From: Hyphomicrobiales bacterium
Lineage (GTDB): Bacteria; Pseudomonadota; Alphaproteobacteria; Rhizobiales; Rhizobiaceae
Assembly: GCA_900472925.1 (NCBI GenBank)
Contig: UCJU01000015.1
Span: 148,839 to 212,838, forward strand
Direction: 5' to 3'
Length of the DNA stretch: 64,000 nt
Shown here: piece by piece, positions 33,585-44,507 of the stretch
How the letters are laid out: each line of letters begins with the position of its first letter
How positions within the stretch are numbered: the first letter of the stretch is position 1
Made by a program: the position numbers and the translations under genes
The notes under the pieces: generated by a model
What the model was told of the DNA's origin: nothing
Database searches by the model: none
What the model saw: the letters and a program-made list of their open reading frames with translations, nothing else

Positions 33585-36302
33585 CTATGCGGCGATCATT
33601 TCTTTAAACGTACCGTTTTCTTCCAGCAGAGTCTCGTATGTTCCATCCGCAACTATAGTCGTGTGGTTAATAACGATAACACGGTCGAACATTTTTGAAA
33701 GAGCAGCATTGGAGAGTATCCAAATGACAGCAGGATTGGCGTCATCGCGCTTGAGGAAAGATATGACGCGCTCCACGATCTCCTGCTGCAAGCGGTGGTC
33801 GAGACCGGGCAGTGGACGGTTGAGCACGTAATAGTCCGATTTTCTCATCAATGCCCGGGCAAGATTGAGCTTTTGCCGCTGCAATGGCCCCAGCCGCTTG
33901 CCCCCTGCGCCCAAATTGAATTCCAACCCCACAGCCAGAACTTTTTCGTACAGGCCCTGCTTCTTCATGGCTTCAGCGACGATCTTCGTGATGCGGCGCG
34001 AGGCATCGGCGTAGCGATGGCTTATCTTGCCGAACAGGATGTTGTCGAGAAGGCTGGTCGATGCCGCGTATTTCTCGGGATCGTAGGGCTCGATCCAGCT
34101 GCGCAGATCATCGGGCAGGTTCTGATGGAACATGTGTCTGACTTCGATGATCTTGTCCATGACCTCCTGCGTCAGAAGGCCGAAACGCTGGCGTGGTTCG
34201 ATATAGAAGAAGCTGAGCCGCAACATGGCGCGTCTGTCGACATCGTTGGCGTCCTTGTAGCTTTTGCCCTGAAGGCGCTGCAACGTTTGCTGATAGGCCG
34301 GAATATCGTCAGCGGTCATGAAGGTGAGCTGCTGGAAAAACGGATGATCGGGCGCTAGATCGCTGAAGATTTCAACGACGTTTTCCGCAATCGTGTAGCC
34401 CATGTCGAACAGCGTTTCGGACAATCCACTGTTGCGCATCAAGGAGCGGAAATAGTCGCTATCGATGATTTGCCGACTTGCGATCGAGGAATCGCGCATC
34501 GTGCCGAACATGATGTTTTCGCCGACTGTGGCCTCGGCATTGTAGCTGTCCGGCTCGAAGGGTACGATGAGGCCGCTGAGATTTTCCTTTTCCAGTTCCG
34601 TGCGCAGCGCCTGTCTCAGTTCAACGATGCGGGCCGCGAGGTGCAGATCGGTCGAGGGATCGATGGATGAACGCAACGCGAATTCGAGAATATCCGGCGA
34701 CAGCTGAACGGTGTCGAGAACCGCCAGCATGGCTTTAAGAAACTGCTCTTCTTCGTCGCTTCCGAAAGGGCTCGATGTGTAATCGATCCAATCGCTGTTG
34801 ATATCGATGTCTGGATTTTTCGCGAGTTTCGCCTCACGAATTTCCCATTTTCGATGTTCCAGTTCCGCGCCGCTGTAATCCTTCGCCTTCAAGGGGGCGT
34901 GTTTCAGCCCGTAGACCAGGTTGTCCTTCAGGCTCGCATGGAAGAAATAGGTGTCGGCCGAGACATAGGAGATGCGTCTGCCGCTGACGGATTCCGGCAG
35001 TTCGTGCAGATCAACGTCACCGAAGGTAATCTTTCCGGATGTCGGCCAAAGGGTACGTCCCAGCGCATCGGCAAGCGCTTCGGCTCCCGAGCCGCCAACG
35101 ATGCCAATGGTTTCGCCCGGATTGATCGTCAGTGACGCCTGGTCGAGAAGCCTTGTGCCGCTGTCGTCATCCAGAGCCAATCCCGCAATAACGATGGATC
35201 CGGTGATGGCCGACGCCGCTTCCGGAGAGAGGGTCTGGATTTTGGAGTCGATCATTGTGGGTGAATCGAACTGCTCGAAAACCTGCTCGTATTTGACCTG
35301 AACGTCCTGGCGCGCCTGATCCCAGTCGATCAGTTCTTTCAGCGGGCCTGGCAACTCCTTGTAAGCGTTGATGACGGCAACGAGCTGACCGACATCGAGA
35401 CTGCCTCTCAAAGTCAGATAACCGCCGAGCGAGTAGAAGAAGAACGGCGTCAGCTGAGCCAGGAAATTGTTGATAAATTTGACGATAAATTTCCACTGAT
35501 ACAGGTCGTAGCGGATTTTGAAGATTTCGCCGAGCCTGTGGGCAGCATCCGCGCGCTCATAGTTGGAGGTGTCGTAGGCATGGATGGTGCCGATACCATC
35601 CACCATTTCCCCGATCCTGCCAGCGAGCTGGCGCGCACTCAACTGACGTTGCCTGCCGAGTTCGATCAGGCGTCGGCGCATCTGGGGAATGATACCGACC
35701 TGAATGGCTGCCATGAAGGCGGCGATCAGGCCGAGCCAGAAATTCTGAACGAGAATGAAGAAGAGCGCCGAAAGCGCCTGGCCGCCTAGAAGCGCCGGCT
35801 GAACGAACGCATCACCGGTGAAGCCACCCAGAGGCTCCACTTCGTCTTTGATCATGCTGGAAATTTCCGCACCCTTGACCCGCTTAAAGTGGGAAGGGGG
35901 AAACAGCAGAATGCGGTCGATCAACTGGAAGCGAATGCGGCGCAGCAGACGCTCGCCCAAGCGGCCCTTATAGGTGTTGATGTAATATTTGAAGAGGCCG
36001 TTGATGATGACGAGCGCCAGAAACGTCAGGCTCAGGCCCATCAGCATGCCAAAGCGAGTCAGCTCGATGCCCGGAAACAGCGTGATCTTTCCAAGGTAGG
36101 GAATATCAAGCGTCAGATGCATGAAAAGCTGTGTGGAATTCACGCCCTCGAAGCCATCGCCCTGTATCGGGCCGTTGACGATCTGCTTGGGAAGATCGAA
36201 GGCAAGGAAGTAGGGAATCATCGAGAGAGCGACAATCAGCAGAATGAAAAGCTGCTGCCGCCTCGTGTGATTCCAGATATAGCGGGTTAGACTTTTTTCC
36301 AT
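33585..36302 (-). CDS. ABC-exporter-like membrane protein with degenerate nucleotide-binding domain
   Basis: The 905-residue protein has an exporter-type transmembrane domain (about 15-335, six helices, ERLLRRIRFQLIDRILLFP coupling region). A nucleotide-binding-domain-like half follows in which every catalytic element has changed. Walker A reads GGSGAEAL (403-410, no Lys-Ser/Thr). Walker B reads YYVLNRPLPGLD (Asn and Arg replace Asp-Glu). The signature reads LGPLQRQKLN. The H-loop reads LSNAALSK (Asn for His). A roughly 280-residue insertion sits between the Q-loop region and the signature and repeats a Q-loop-like motif. Hydrolysis looks unlikely, so this may be a pseudo-transporter or scaffold. 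The cNMP-binding gene follows. Confidence 0.9.
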   Translation of the reverse strand: MEKSLTRYIWNHTRRQQLFILLIVALSMIPYFLAFDLPKQIVNGPIQGDGFEGVNSTQLFMHLTLDIPYLGKITLFPGIELTRFGMLMGLSLTFLALVIINGLFKYYINTYKGRLGERLLRRIRFQLIDRILLFPPSHFKRVKGAEISSMIKDEVEPLGGFTGDAFVQPALLGGQALSALFFILVQNFWLGLIAAFMAAIQVGIIPQMRRRLIELGRQRQLSARQLAGRIGEMVDGIGTIHAYDTSNYERADAAHRLGEIFKIRYDLYQWKFIVKFINNFLAQLTPFFFYSLGGYLTLRGSLDVGQLVAVINAYKELPGPLKELIDWDQARQDVQVKYEQVFEQFDSPTMIDSKIQTLSPEAASAITGSIVIAGLALDDDSGTRLLDQASLTINPGETIGIVGGSGAEALADALGRTLWPTSGKITFGDVDLHELPESVSGRRISYVSADTYFFHASLKDNLVYGLKHAPLKAKDYSGAELEHRKWEIREAKLAKNPDIDINSDWIDYTSSPFGSDEEEQFLKAMLAVLDTVQLSPDILEFALRSSIDPSTDLHLAARIVELRQALRTELEKENLSGLIVPFEPDSYNAEATVGENIMFGTMRDSSIASRQIIDSDYFRSLMRNSGLSETLFDMGYTIAENVVEIFSDLAPDHPFFQQLTFMTADDIPAYQQTLQRLQGKSYKDANDVDRRAMLRLSFFYIEPRQRFGLLTQEVMDKIIEVRHMFHQNLPDDLRSWIEPYDPEKYAASTSLLDNILFGKISHRYADASRRITKIVAEAMKKQGLYEKVLAVGLEFNLGAGGKRLGPLQRQKLNLARALMRKSDYYVLNRPLPGLDHRLQQEIVERVISFLKRDDANPAVIWILSNAALSKMFDRVIVINHTTIVADGTYETLLEENGTFKEMIAA

Positions 36303-36505
36303 GTAGGACTTCTGTGCCTTGCCGGACTGACTGGAAGGTAGTTGATGTTTGTCATTGCGTCAAAGCTGCTGTTGCGCAACGGTTATGAGCTTGTAGAGAA
36401 TGAATGAAGATGCGTATTTTATCGTAAAATGGGGGATGCAGCGGCCGTGACGGCGCGAACCATTCTTTTACGGATTATGAATAGAGCGCCTTATAGCGCA
36501 ATTTC

Positions 36506-38971
36506 TCAGAAACGGAATAGTTGCGCATTGCCCAGAGAGCGAATTTCGCCATGCGGCGTTTCCGTCATTTGAAGGCCGATTGGGATAAGTTCGATCTGCC
36601 TGGCTTGCCCCGGCGAGAGATGAAAGCCATCATTTGCCGGACGAAAGCCGTCTGCATCGATGTGGACGGATTGGGCGAAACGGTCCGATGTGACATGCAG
36701 GGTCCAATGCCCGTCGTTGAGCGTCAGGTCGGTTTGAAGGCTGGCGGAATGAATCGCGGCTTGCCTGCCCCTTGGAAAATGGAAAGCATCTGCAAGCAAC
36801 GTGCCCGTTTGGGCATCCAGAAGCTTTGCCACCGTGACGTCGTGTGAGGGTGGGCCGAAACGGTAGGCATAGGTCGTATCGAAAAATGCACCGAACAGGT
36901 CGGTCGCAGCAATCACCTTTTTTTCGCGCGCGCTCAAAGTGACCCTGCGCCCGCCGCTGACGACAGGCTGGAGGCCGTCACGCAAGCATGCGATTTCCAC
37001 GACCACATCCACACTTTCCAGTGTTTCGTTGATGAGGTGAATATCGAGGCCGTTGGTGCCCTCATCGAGGAGGTTGATTTGCAGAGGCCGAAAGGCGCGC
37101 TTCAAGCCATAGAAGGCCGATTTTGGTTGGCCTGTCGAATCGATAACCCCCCAGCCTGGACCGGGCAGCAAATCCTGCAATGTCCATACCATCGCACCCT
37201 GGCAAATTGACCCGACCCGCCGCCATTCCGCAAACGTCGCTTCCATGACCTCCGCAACCGCGGCGCGGGAAAAATCCAGATAGCAATCAACGTTCTCCCT
37301 TCGCAATATTGCCGGGTCCACGTCGTAAAGCAGGGCGAGATAATGATCGCGCACGTCTTCGAAATCCCAGGACGCACCTCGGTCGCGCGGGACACGCGCC
37401 CGCCAGTCCGGATCATGTACCGGCTTCACCGGCAGGTATGTGTCGAGGGTCGATGGATGCGGCACGTTTGCGAAGGCAAGGCATTCACCCGCAAAACGCA
37501 CATCGGCGCGGCGCGCATCTTCGAGCGGTCGGCAGTAGGCACCGACGCCGTAGTAGTGGCCGACCTTCTCATTCGGGACGAAAGGTAGAGCACCACCGAA
37601 CGGAGAGTTCGGAACATAGGCAATATCGGGTCGCAAACGGTTGATATGTGCCGGTAGAATCTCCTCCGTCAGCGGACCCTTCCAGACCTGTTCCGAGAGA
37701 CCCAGCATGGCAGCTTGCTGGTACATTTCACTGCCACCACACAACACGACAAGCGATGGTGAGGTGGCGATGTTGGCGAGGAGCTGAGAAATTTCCCGCT
37801 CGATATGGTAAAGGAACGTCTCATCCTTAGCCGGATAATCGAAATTGGCCAGCATCATGTCCTGCCAGACCATCAGTCCGAGCTCATCACACAGTGCGAA
37901 GAATTCCGGCGTTTCATAGGCCATGGTGCCGCCGATGCGGATCATGTTCATACCGGCTTCAGCGGCCAGGCGAAGCCACGGCTCGTAATCCTTCCGGCTG
38001 CCGGGCAGGCGGACGATATCGGCATTCGTCCAGACAGCGCCGCGACAGAACACGGGTTCGCCGTTGATCTTCAGGCCAAAGCCCTTTCGGTCCGTGCTAT
38101 GATCGATTTCGATGCGACGAAAACCAGTCCTTGCCGCAGGATAAGTCTGACCCCCAATACGCAGGCTTACAACGTGGAGCGCCTGTTTGCCATGCGTGGC
38201 AGGCCACCAGGGCTCAATATCGTTTAACCGCAGCTCGCCCTCAAATGTATTGGGACCTGTGGCATGCAATTCCGCCCATGTATCGGCGCAACCTAGCTCT
38301 ATTGCAGCAGCGTCGCTGCGAACGGAGATGCGCAGCGTTCCCGTTCCATTGGTTTCCAGTTGCGGCTGAAACGACAGGATTTCAAATGGGCGTTGATCCT
38401 TTTGGATCAAGCGAATGGGGCGCCAAGGTCCAATGGCATGAATTTCCGGGCACCAGCCGGGCATGTGACCCAGCGCCGTGGTTCTGATCAGGCGCAGCCC
38501 TTGCGCGTTCATCATTTGTGGACGCCAGCGCGCCCTCGGCCCGGTTCTTTCCAGGCGCGGGGCCAGGGCACGAAAGCAGATAGCGAGTTCGTCTGCGCCG
38601 CTCAGTTGGAACGCAACCTCCAGCGCTTCGAACATGCTGGTGGAATGCGCGACCAATTCACCGTTCAAGAAGATTTCGGCAATGGTCGCCAGTCCCTCAA
38701 ATCGCAGAATGGCAGGGCCGATTTTATCGGAAACCAATGTCAGACGATACCAGGCATCCTGATTGTTGAGAGGCTTTGGCTGAAAGCGGTCAAATTTCCC
38801 CAGAGCTTCCAGAGCATGGGCGACGGTTCCCGGGACAGGTGCAGTGATTGCATCGACATCAACAGGAATATCTGCCGGTGTCAGAAAGGCATCCGCTTCC
38901 GTCAATGTCAGGGTCCATCCCTCGCTGAGGGACTGTCCGTCTTCGACAGGAAAGGTGCAGGAGGCTGTCAC
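36506..38971 (-). CDS. GH2-family glycosidase, beta-mannosidase-like
   Basis: The 821-residue protein has the glycoside hydrolase family 2 layout: a jelly-roll sugar-binding domain (about 1-170), an immunoglobulin-like domain and a TIM barrel (about 270-620) with GMNMIRIGGTMAYETPEFFALCDELGLMVWQD. The acid/base is probably Glu415 in LCGGSE and the nucleophile Glu496 in FAGECLAFANVPHP, by position in beta-mannosidases. The usual WNGNNE form is altered to CGGSE. There is no signal peptide. The start is a GTG at 38971 that overlaps the DUF1839 stop by four bases (GTGA) with GAGG upstream; a longer frame adds 70 unrelated residues. It ends the five-gene carrier-protein operon. Confidence 0.87.
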   Translation of the reverse strand: MTASCTFPVEDGQSLSEGWTLTLTEADAFLTPADIPVDVDAITAPVPGTVAHALEALGKFDRFQPKPLNNQDAWYRLTLVSDKIGPAILRFEGLATIAEIFLNGELVAHSTSMFEALEVAFQLSGADELAICFRALAPRLERTGPRARWRPQMMNAQGLRLIRTTALGHMPGWCPEIHAIGPWRPIRLIQKDQRPFEILSFQPQLETNGTGTLRISVRSDAAAIELGCADTWAELHATGPNTFEGELRLNDIEPWWPATHGKQALHVVSLRIGGQTYPAARTGFRRIEIDHSTDRKGFGLKINGEPVFCRGAVWTNADIVRLPGSRKDYEPWLRLAAEAGMNMIRIGGTMAYETPEFFALCDELGLMVWQDMMLANFDYPAKDETFLYHIEREISQLLANIATSPSLVVLCGGSEMYQQAAMLGLSEQVWKGPLTEEILPAHINRLRPDIAYVPNSPFGGALPFVPNEKVGHYYGVGAYCRPLEDARRADVRFAGECLAFANVPHPSTLDTYLPVKPVHDPDWRARVPRDRGASWDFEDVRDHYLALLYDVDPAILRRENVDCYLDFSRAAVAEVMEATFAEWRRVGSICQGAMVWTLQDLLPGPGWGVIDSTGQPKSAFYGLKRAFRPLQINLLDEGTNGLDIHLINETLESVDVVVEIACLRDGLQPVVSGGRRVTLSAREKKVIAATDLFGAFFDTTYAYRFGPPSHDVTVAKLLDAQTGTLLADAFHFPRGRQAAIHSASLQTDLTLNDGHWTLHVTSDRFAQSVHIDADGFRPANDGFHLSPGQARQIELIPIGLQMTETPHGEIRSLGNAQLFRF

Positions 38972-39954
38972 GCTGCCTCGCTTGTCTGGGCAAGCGAGGT
39001 TTGCAGATCCGTCATCAACGCGTCCCATGCCGCAATCGCGGGGTCGAGAGCGGTGGCGAGCGTGTCGAACTTGCGGCGGGCGATGGCGCGGGCAAGCTGA
39101 AACTGCACAGTTTTCGCCACTTCCGAAATGCGCAAGGCTTGGGCAGGGGCTCCGCCGAAGCGTTGCGCGCCACCCAGCCATTCCAGATGGCTGGCAGCCA
39201 GCTCGAAATTCGCTCCGACCTGCCGAAGGGTGTTGAACGCATATTTATGGAAAAAGCCGAAAGGTCGGTCGGCCACTTTTTCGACTTGTGCGGGAAAGAC
39301 GTCGGCAAACGCCTTGATCGGGTTCTGCGCAGGTCGTCTTACAAAATGCGCTGCCAGAAGACGCAGCGCTATCGCGCGTCTTTCGGTATCGGACACCGGC
39401 TTTTCAGGGAATTTCGCAAATTCTGTGTAGGGCAGGAAAGGGGGTGCTTCGTCTGTCAGATAGTGCTGGAAAATGCCGGAGAAGTCGTCTCCATCAAGCG
39501 CGAAATAACCGCCATTGTGAAAGTATTCCAATCTGCGGCCTGCCAAATCCATACGGTTGATGGCGACGGTCGTCTTGCCGTGTTCCTTGCGATAGGCGGT
39601 GCCGTGCGTATCCGGCATGTAGAAACTGTCCATTTCGATCAGGCAGATACGACCACGCTGCAATTGCGTTTCAATGTGGCTTTCGAGCCTGTCGAAAATA
39701 GCCAGTTCGGTGACGCGGATGCCATACAGTGCTTCGAGGTCTTCCAGCGGTACTTTGAAAAAGGTGAACTGGTCGCCTTCGAAATCCTGTGTCAGCGTGA
39801 AACCGAGCATGGCTTCCGGCGGCAGGTTGCTCGAAGCCAGAAGCTCTATCCACAGATCGACATAGCAATTGGTTTCCGGCCAGATCCGGTCCAGCGAATG
39901 CAAGGGGTGCGGAATGTAGCTTTCAGGGTTAAGGGCTGGAAAGATGCTCGTCAT
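38968..39954 (-). CDS. DUF1839 family protein
   Basis: The 328-residue protein belongs to the uncharacterised DUF1839 family (start MTSIFPALNPESYIPHPLHS, then RIWPETNCYVDLWIELLASSNLPPEA and MDSFYMPDTHGTAYRKEHGKTTVAINRMD). It has no signal peptide or membrane helix and no motif that assigns a reaction. The ATG at 39954 lies seven bases from the ligase gene and begins where family similarity begins; upstream codons in frame overlap the ligase gene. Its place between an amino acid:carrier protein ligase and a glycosidase suggests that it processes or transfers the carrier-bound amino acid, but this is inference. Confidence 0.85.
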   Translation of the reverse strand: MTSIFPALNPESYIPHPLHSLDRIWPETNCYVDLWIELLASSNLPPEAMLGFTLTQDFEGDQFTFFKVPLEDLEALYGIRVTELAIFDRLESHIETQLQRGRICLIEMDSFYMPDTHGTAYRKEHGKTTVAINRMDLAGRRLEYFHNGGYFALDGDDFSGIFQHYLTDEAPPFLPYTEFAKFPEKPVSDTERRAIALRLLAAHFVRRPAQNPIKAFADVFPAQVEKVADRPFGFFHKYAFNTLRQVGANFELAASHLEWLGGAQRFGGAPAQALRISEVAKTVQFQLARAIARRKFDTLATALDPAIAAWDALMTDLQTSLAQTSEAA

Positions 39955-39961
39955 GCCGTCT

Positions 39962-40870
39962 TCAGCCCCAAAGCGTGTCTCGAACCGCCTGTGGCCATGC
40001 CTCGACGTCCAGCCCGTGTTTGGCGAAAAGCGCCAGCGCAATGCGTTCCAACCCGAAGCCGACGCACGCGGTGTGTGCAACCTCGCCGTTTTCGAGGTTC
40101 AGGCCCCACTTCGTACCAAAGGAATCCTGATGGTAGTTGAAGCTCATGCAGGCCGTGAGGTTTGTCGTGGATGTGACGGGAATCAGCAGTTCGAATTTCA
40201 GGTTCTGGTCGCGCTGGTTGTTGACCAGCATCTTGCCCGCGCGCCCGAAGAATGGATCGTTGGCAATATCGATCTTCACCTCGAGACCGATCTTTTCCAT
40301 CATCTCCACGCCGCGATCCATCCACAGCTGGCGGAACTCGGTGACGTCGCTTTCCGTGCCCATGCGCACATATTCGCGCATACGGAACAGTTGCTGGCGT
40401 GCGGGGTCCTTGGAAGGCTCATGGCGGAAGCAGTAGGATTGAATGTCGTAGAGACCGCCATTTTCCGGCAGTTTTCCGCGCTTGGCGATGGTCGGATAAA
40501 GCGGATAGCAGGCCGCAGGCGTCAGTACGATGTCGGTAATCTTCTGGTCTTTCGTCCAGTCCGTTCCTTCATCCATGCTTTTGATCAGGCTGACATGATC
40601 CAGCTCGCAGCCGCAAAAAGAATGGACGGTGCCTGCCAGTTGCGGGAAGCTTTTCATATAGCCGCTTTTTTCGAAGTAGGCGCGGTTGATCCCGGGTGGG
40701 AAGCGGATGACCTCCGCCTTGTCTCCGCCACCGACCGTTCCGATCAGGCGCTCAAAACCGGCAATGACGTCTTCGAACTGGCCGCTGCGACCATAAAGGC
40801 CATCGACGCCGGTATCGATCAGCAGGCCTTTGTCAAACAGGCGATCGAGAAAAGATGTTTGCATGTCCAT
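39962..40870 (-). CDS. Amino acid:[carrier protein] ligase (class II aaRS-like)
   Basis: The 302-residue enzyme is a truncated homologue of the atypical seryl-tRNA synthetase core, without a tRNA-binding domain. It activates a small amino acid with ATP and transfers it to the phosphopantetheine of a carrier protein rather than to tRNA. Motif 2 is [20 protein letters not shown] (148-167) and motif 3 GFGLERIAL (271-279). Cys121, Glu166 and Cys269 are the expected zinc ligands and fit the spacing I recall for Bradyrhizobium Bll0957 (glycine-specific). An A. tumefaciens homologue is also described. The carrier protein is encoded two genes upstream, at 42056-42307. Confidence 0.93.
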   Translation of the reverse strand: MDMQTSFLDRLFDKGLLIDTGVDGLYGRSGQFEDVIAGFERLIGTVGGGDKAEVIRFPPGINRAYFEKSGYMKSFPQLAGTVHSFCGCELDHVSLIKSMDEGTDWTKDQKITDIVLTPAACYPLYPTIAKRGKLPENGGLYDIQSYCFRHEPSKDPARQQLFRMREYVRMGTESDVTEFRQLWMDRGVEMMEKIGLEVKIDIANDPFFGRAGKMLVNNQRDQNLKFELLIPVTSTTNLTACMSFNYHQDSFGTKWGLNLENGEVAHTACVGFGLERIALALFAKHGLDVEAWPQAVRDTLWG

Positions 40871-40874
40871 GGTC

Positions 40875-42056
40875 TTATCCCGAAAGGCTGGTGTCCTGCT
40901 TCTGGACGAGCAGGAGATTGGCGGAGTTGCTGAGAATTCTGTCGTTGGAGATCATCAGTTGCGCTGAATGTGCATCACGCAGATGCCGTCCAAGGCTGTA
41001 GGGCGTCCCGTTTTTGTAGCCCATGATGCCGCAGATCAGCATGGCATGATTAATGATCTCAAGAATGGTTTCCGACGAGCAAATCTTGACGTTGTTCATG
41101 GCGATGGCAAAGCCCATCGACATCAGCTTGTCAGGATCTGATTTTGTGCCTTCATAGGCTTTCAGACCCGCGACGACATTCGACTTGACGGTCTGGAGCT
41201 TGGCTGACACCTCTGCTAGGCGAATCGCACCGGGCGGTGTGACGCCGGGGGATTTGCGGGCAGCCGCGCGAACGAAGGCTTGCGCCCGCAGGACCGCGTC
41301 AGAGGCAATGCCGTACCAGACGCCGCTCCACAAAAGATGAGACGTCGCCAACATGGATTGCGCGGCGATTTCGGCGAAAGGTTTGGCAAAAATCTGTTCG
41401 GAAGGGGCGTTTCCCTTGAACAGGAAGCCATCGGAACAGGTGCCACGCATGCCCAGCGTATTCCAAATATGGGTCCGCTCGAGCGTGTATTGATCCTTCA
41501 GGAAAACGGTCATCACCTGATCGGCTGGCGCGGCCGCTTCATTGGCGCGGGAGGTTATCAGAATGGCATCGGCGTGCGTGCCATAGGAGATAACGGTCGC
41601 GTCTTTTTCCAGGCTGCAATCGGGACCATTCACTTCGATGGCGCAGATGGAATTGCGCATGTTTCCGCCGATGCCGCCTTCGGTTGTGGCAGACGCTATA
41701 AGCAGCTGTTCAGCCGCCACACGGCGCATAAAGCCTGCGTGCCATGTGCTGTCTTCACCATGTTCCACAAGGCTGGATGCCTTGATGTGATGCATGGCGA
41801 ATATCATCGCGGTTGCGGAACAGGATTGGCCAAGAATGCAGCATATATCGGCAATTTGCGCGATGCTGGCACCCTCGCCGCCAAGGTGGACTGGCACCTG
41901 TATTCCTAAGAGACGTTCAGCGCGCAGCGCATCAACGGCTTCTATCGGAAAACGAGCGGCTGAATCGACATCGTCGGCATGCCGTGCGGCAATCGACGCG
42001 ACCCGGGAGGCGCGCGCCGAAAACGTTGCATCAGGCGGCGCGACGGAGACGTTCAT
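40875..42056 (-). CDS. Acyl-CoA-dehydrogenase-like flavoprotein
   Basis: The 393-residue protein has the acyl-CoA dehydrogenase fold: an N-terminal helical domain ([19 protein letters not shown]), a middle beta domain ([21 protein letters not shown]) and a C-terminal four-helix bundle ending [17 protein letters not shown]. Its ATG shares one base with the carrier-protein stop (TGATG), so the two are coupled. In such operons ACAD-like enzymes can oxidise an aminoacyl group on a carrier protein rather than fatty acyl-CoA. No beta-oxidation gene is nearby, which favours that reading. Confidence 0.9.
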   Translation of the reverse strand: MNVSVAPPDATFSARASRVASIAARHADDVDSAARFPIEAVDALRAERLLGIQVPVHLGGEGASIAQIADICCILGQSCSATAMIFAMHHIKASSLVEHGEDSTWHAGFMRRVAAEQLLIASATTEGGIGGNMRNSICAIEVNGPDCSLEKDATVISYGTHADAILITSRANEAAAPADQVMTVFLKDQYTLERTHIWNTLGMRGTCSDGFLFKGNAPSEQIFAKPFAEIAAQSMLATSHLLWSGVWYGIASDAVLRAQAFVRAAARKSPGVTPPGAIRLAEVSAKLQTVKSNVVAGLKAYEGTKSDPDKLMSMGFAIAMNNVKICSSETILEIINHAMLICGIMGYKNGTPYSLGRHLRDAHSAQLMISNDRILSNSANLLLVQKQDTSLSG

Positions 42057-42307
42057 CAGGCTGCCTCTTTGCCATCAAGAATGGTTTTGACCGTGTCTTC
42101 GATGGCCTTGATGCTGGCAAAAGACTTTCGGTTCAGCATGCTGTCGGGGAACTCGATATCGAACGCATCCTCGATGCCAAGCATCAATTGCACGGATGCA
42201 AAAGAAGAAAGTCCGGCTGCGTAAAGGTCAGCTTCATCTTCTATGGTGTCGACCGGCACCGGGAGTTGGCCGAATTTCGACAGTATTTCACGAATAGTTG
42301 AATTCAT
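42056..42307 (-). CDS. Acyl/aminoacyl carrier protein
   Basis: An 83-residue acidic carrier protein with a four-helix pattern. The phosphopantetheine serine is probably Ser35 in AAGLSSFASVQL, where the usual DSL is changed to SSF. It is the first gene of the operon and the likely partner of the ligase at 39962-40870. A small amino acid would be loaded on it as a thioester. AGGGAG lies ten bases before the ATG. It differs from the fatty-acid ACP in length and motif. Confidence 0.9.
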   Translation of the reverse strand: MNSTIREILSKFGQLPVPVDTIEDEADLYAAGLSSFASVQLMLGIEDAFDIEFPDSMLNRKSFASIKAIEDTVKTILDGKEAA

Positions 42308-42478
42308 TCTCGGTAGTCTCCCTTAACAGCGCGTCATCATAACGCATTCTTCGAGTTAATCTCCAAAAAATAACATTCGAATAAATGGATCGGTTAACTT
42401 AGCGTAACTTTCTCTTTTTCGACAGTCATCCACAGATGGCTTGACAAATTTCTGCGTCGGGTTTCTGATTGAGGAATT
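42308..42478. promoter_or_regulatory. Divergent promoter region between the carrier-protein operon and thiC
   Basis: The 171 bases are AT-rich and must hold the promoters of the carrier-protein operon (leftward) and of thiC (rightward, before the riboswitch). I saw no clear operator. Confidence 0.4.
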
Positions 42479-44506
<2,028 letters not shown>

Positions 44507-44507
44507 G

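Noticed and set aside
36303..36505. Gap between the pseudo-ABC gene and the GH2 gene as a possible small RNA locus
   Set aside because: Only a weak GCGC/GCGC pairing and AT-rich sequence were seen. It is most likely just the promoter of the ABC-like gene.
39001..40140. Open frame of 379 codons opposite the DUF1839 and ligase genes
   Set aside because: It crosses two genes of the carrier-protein operon on the other strand and has no family similarity.
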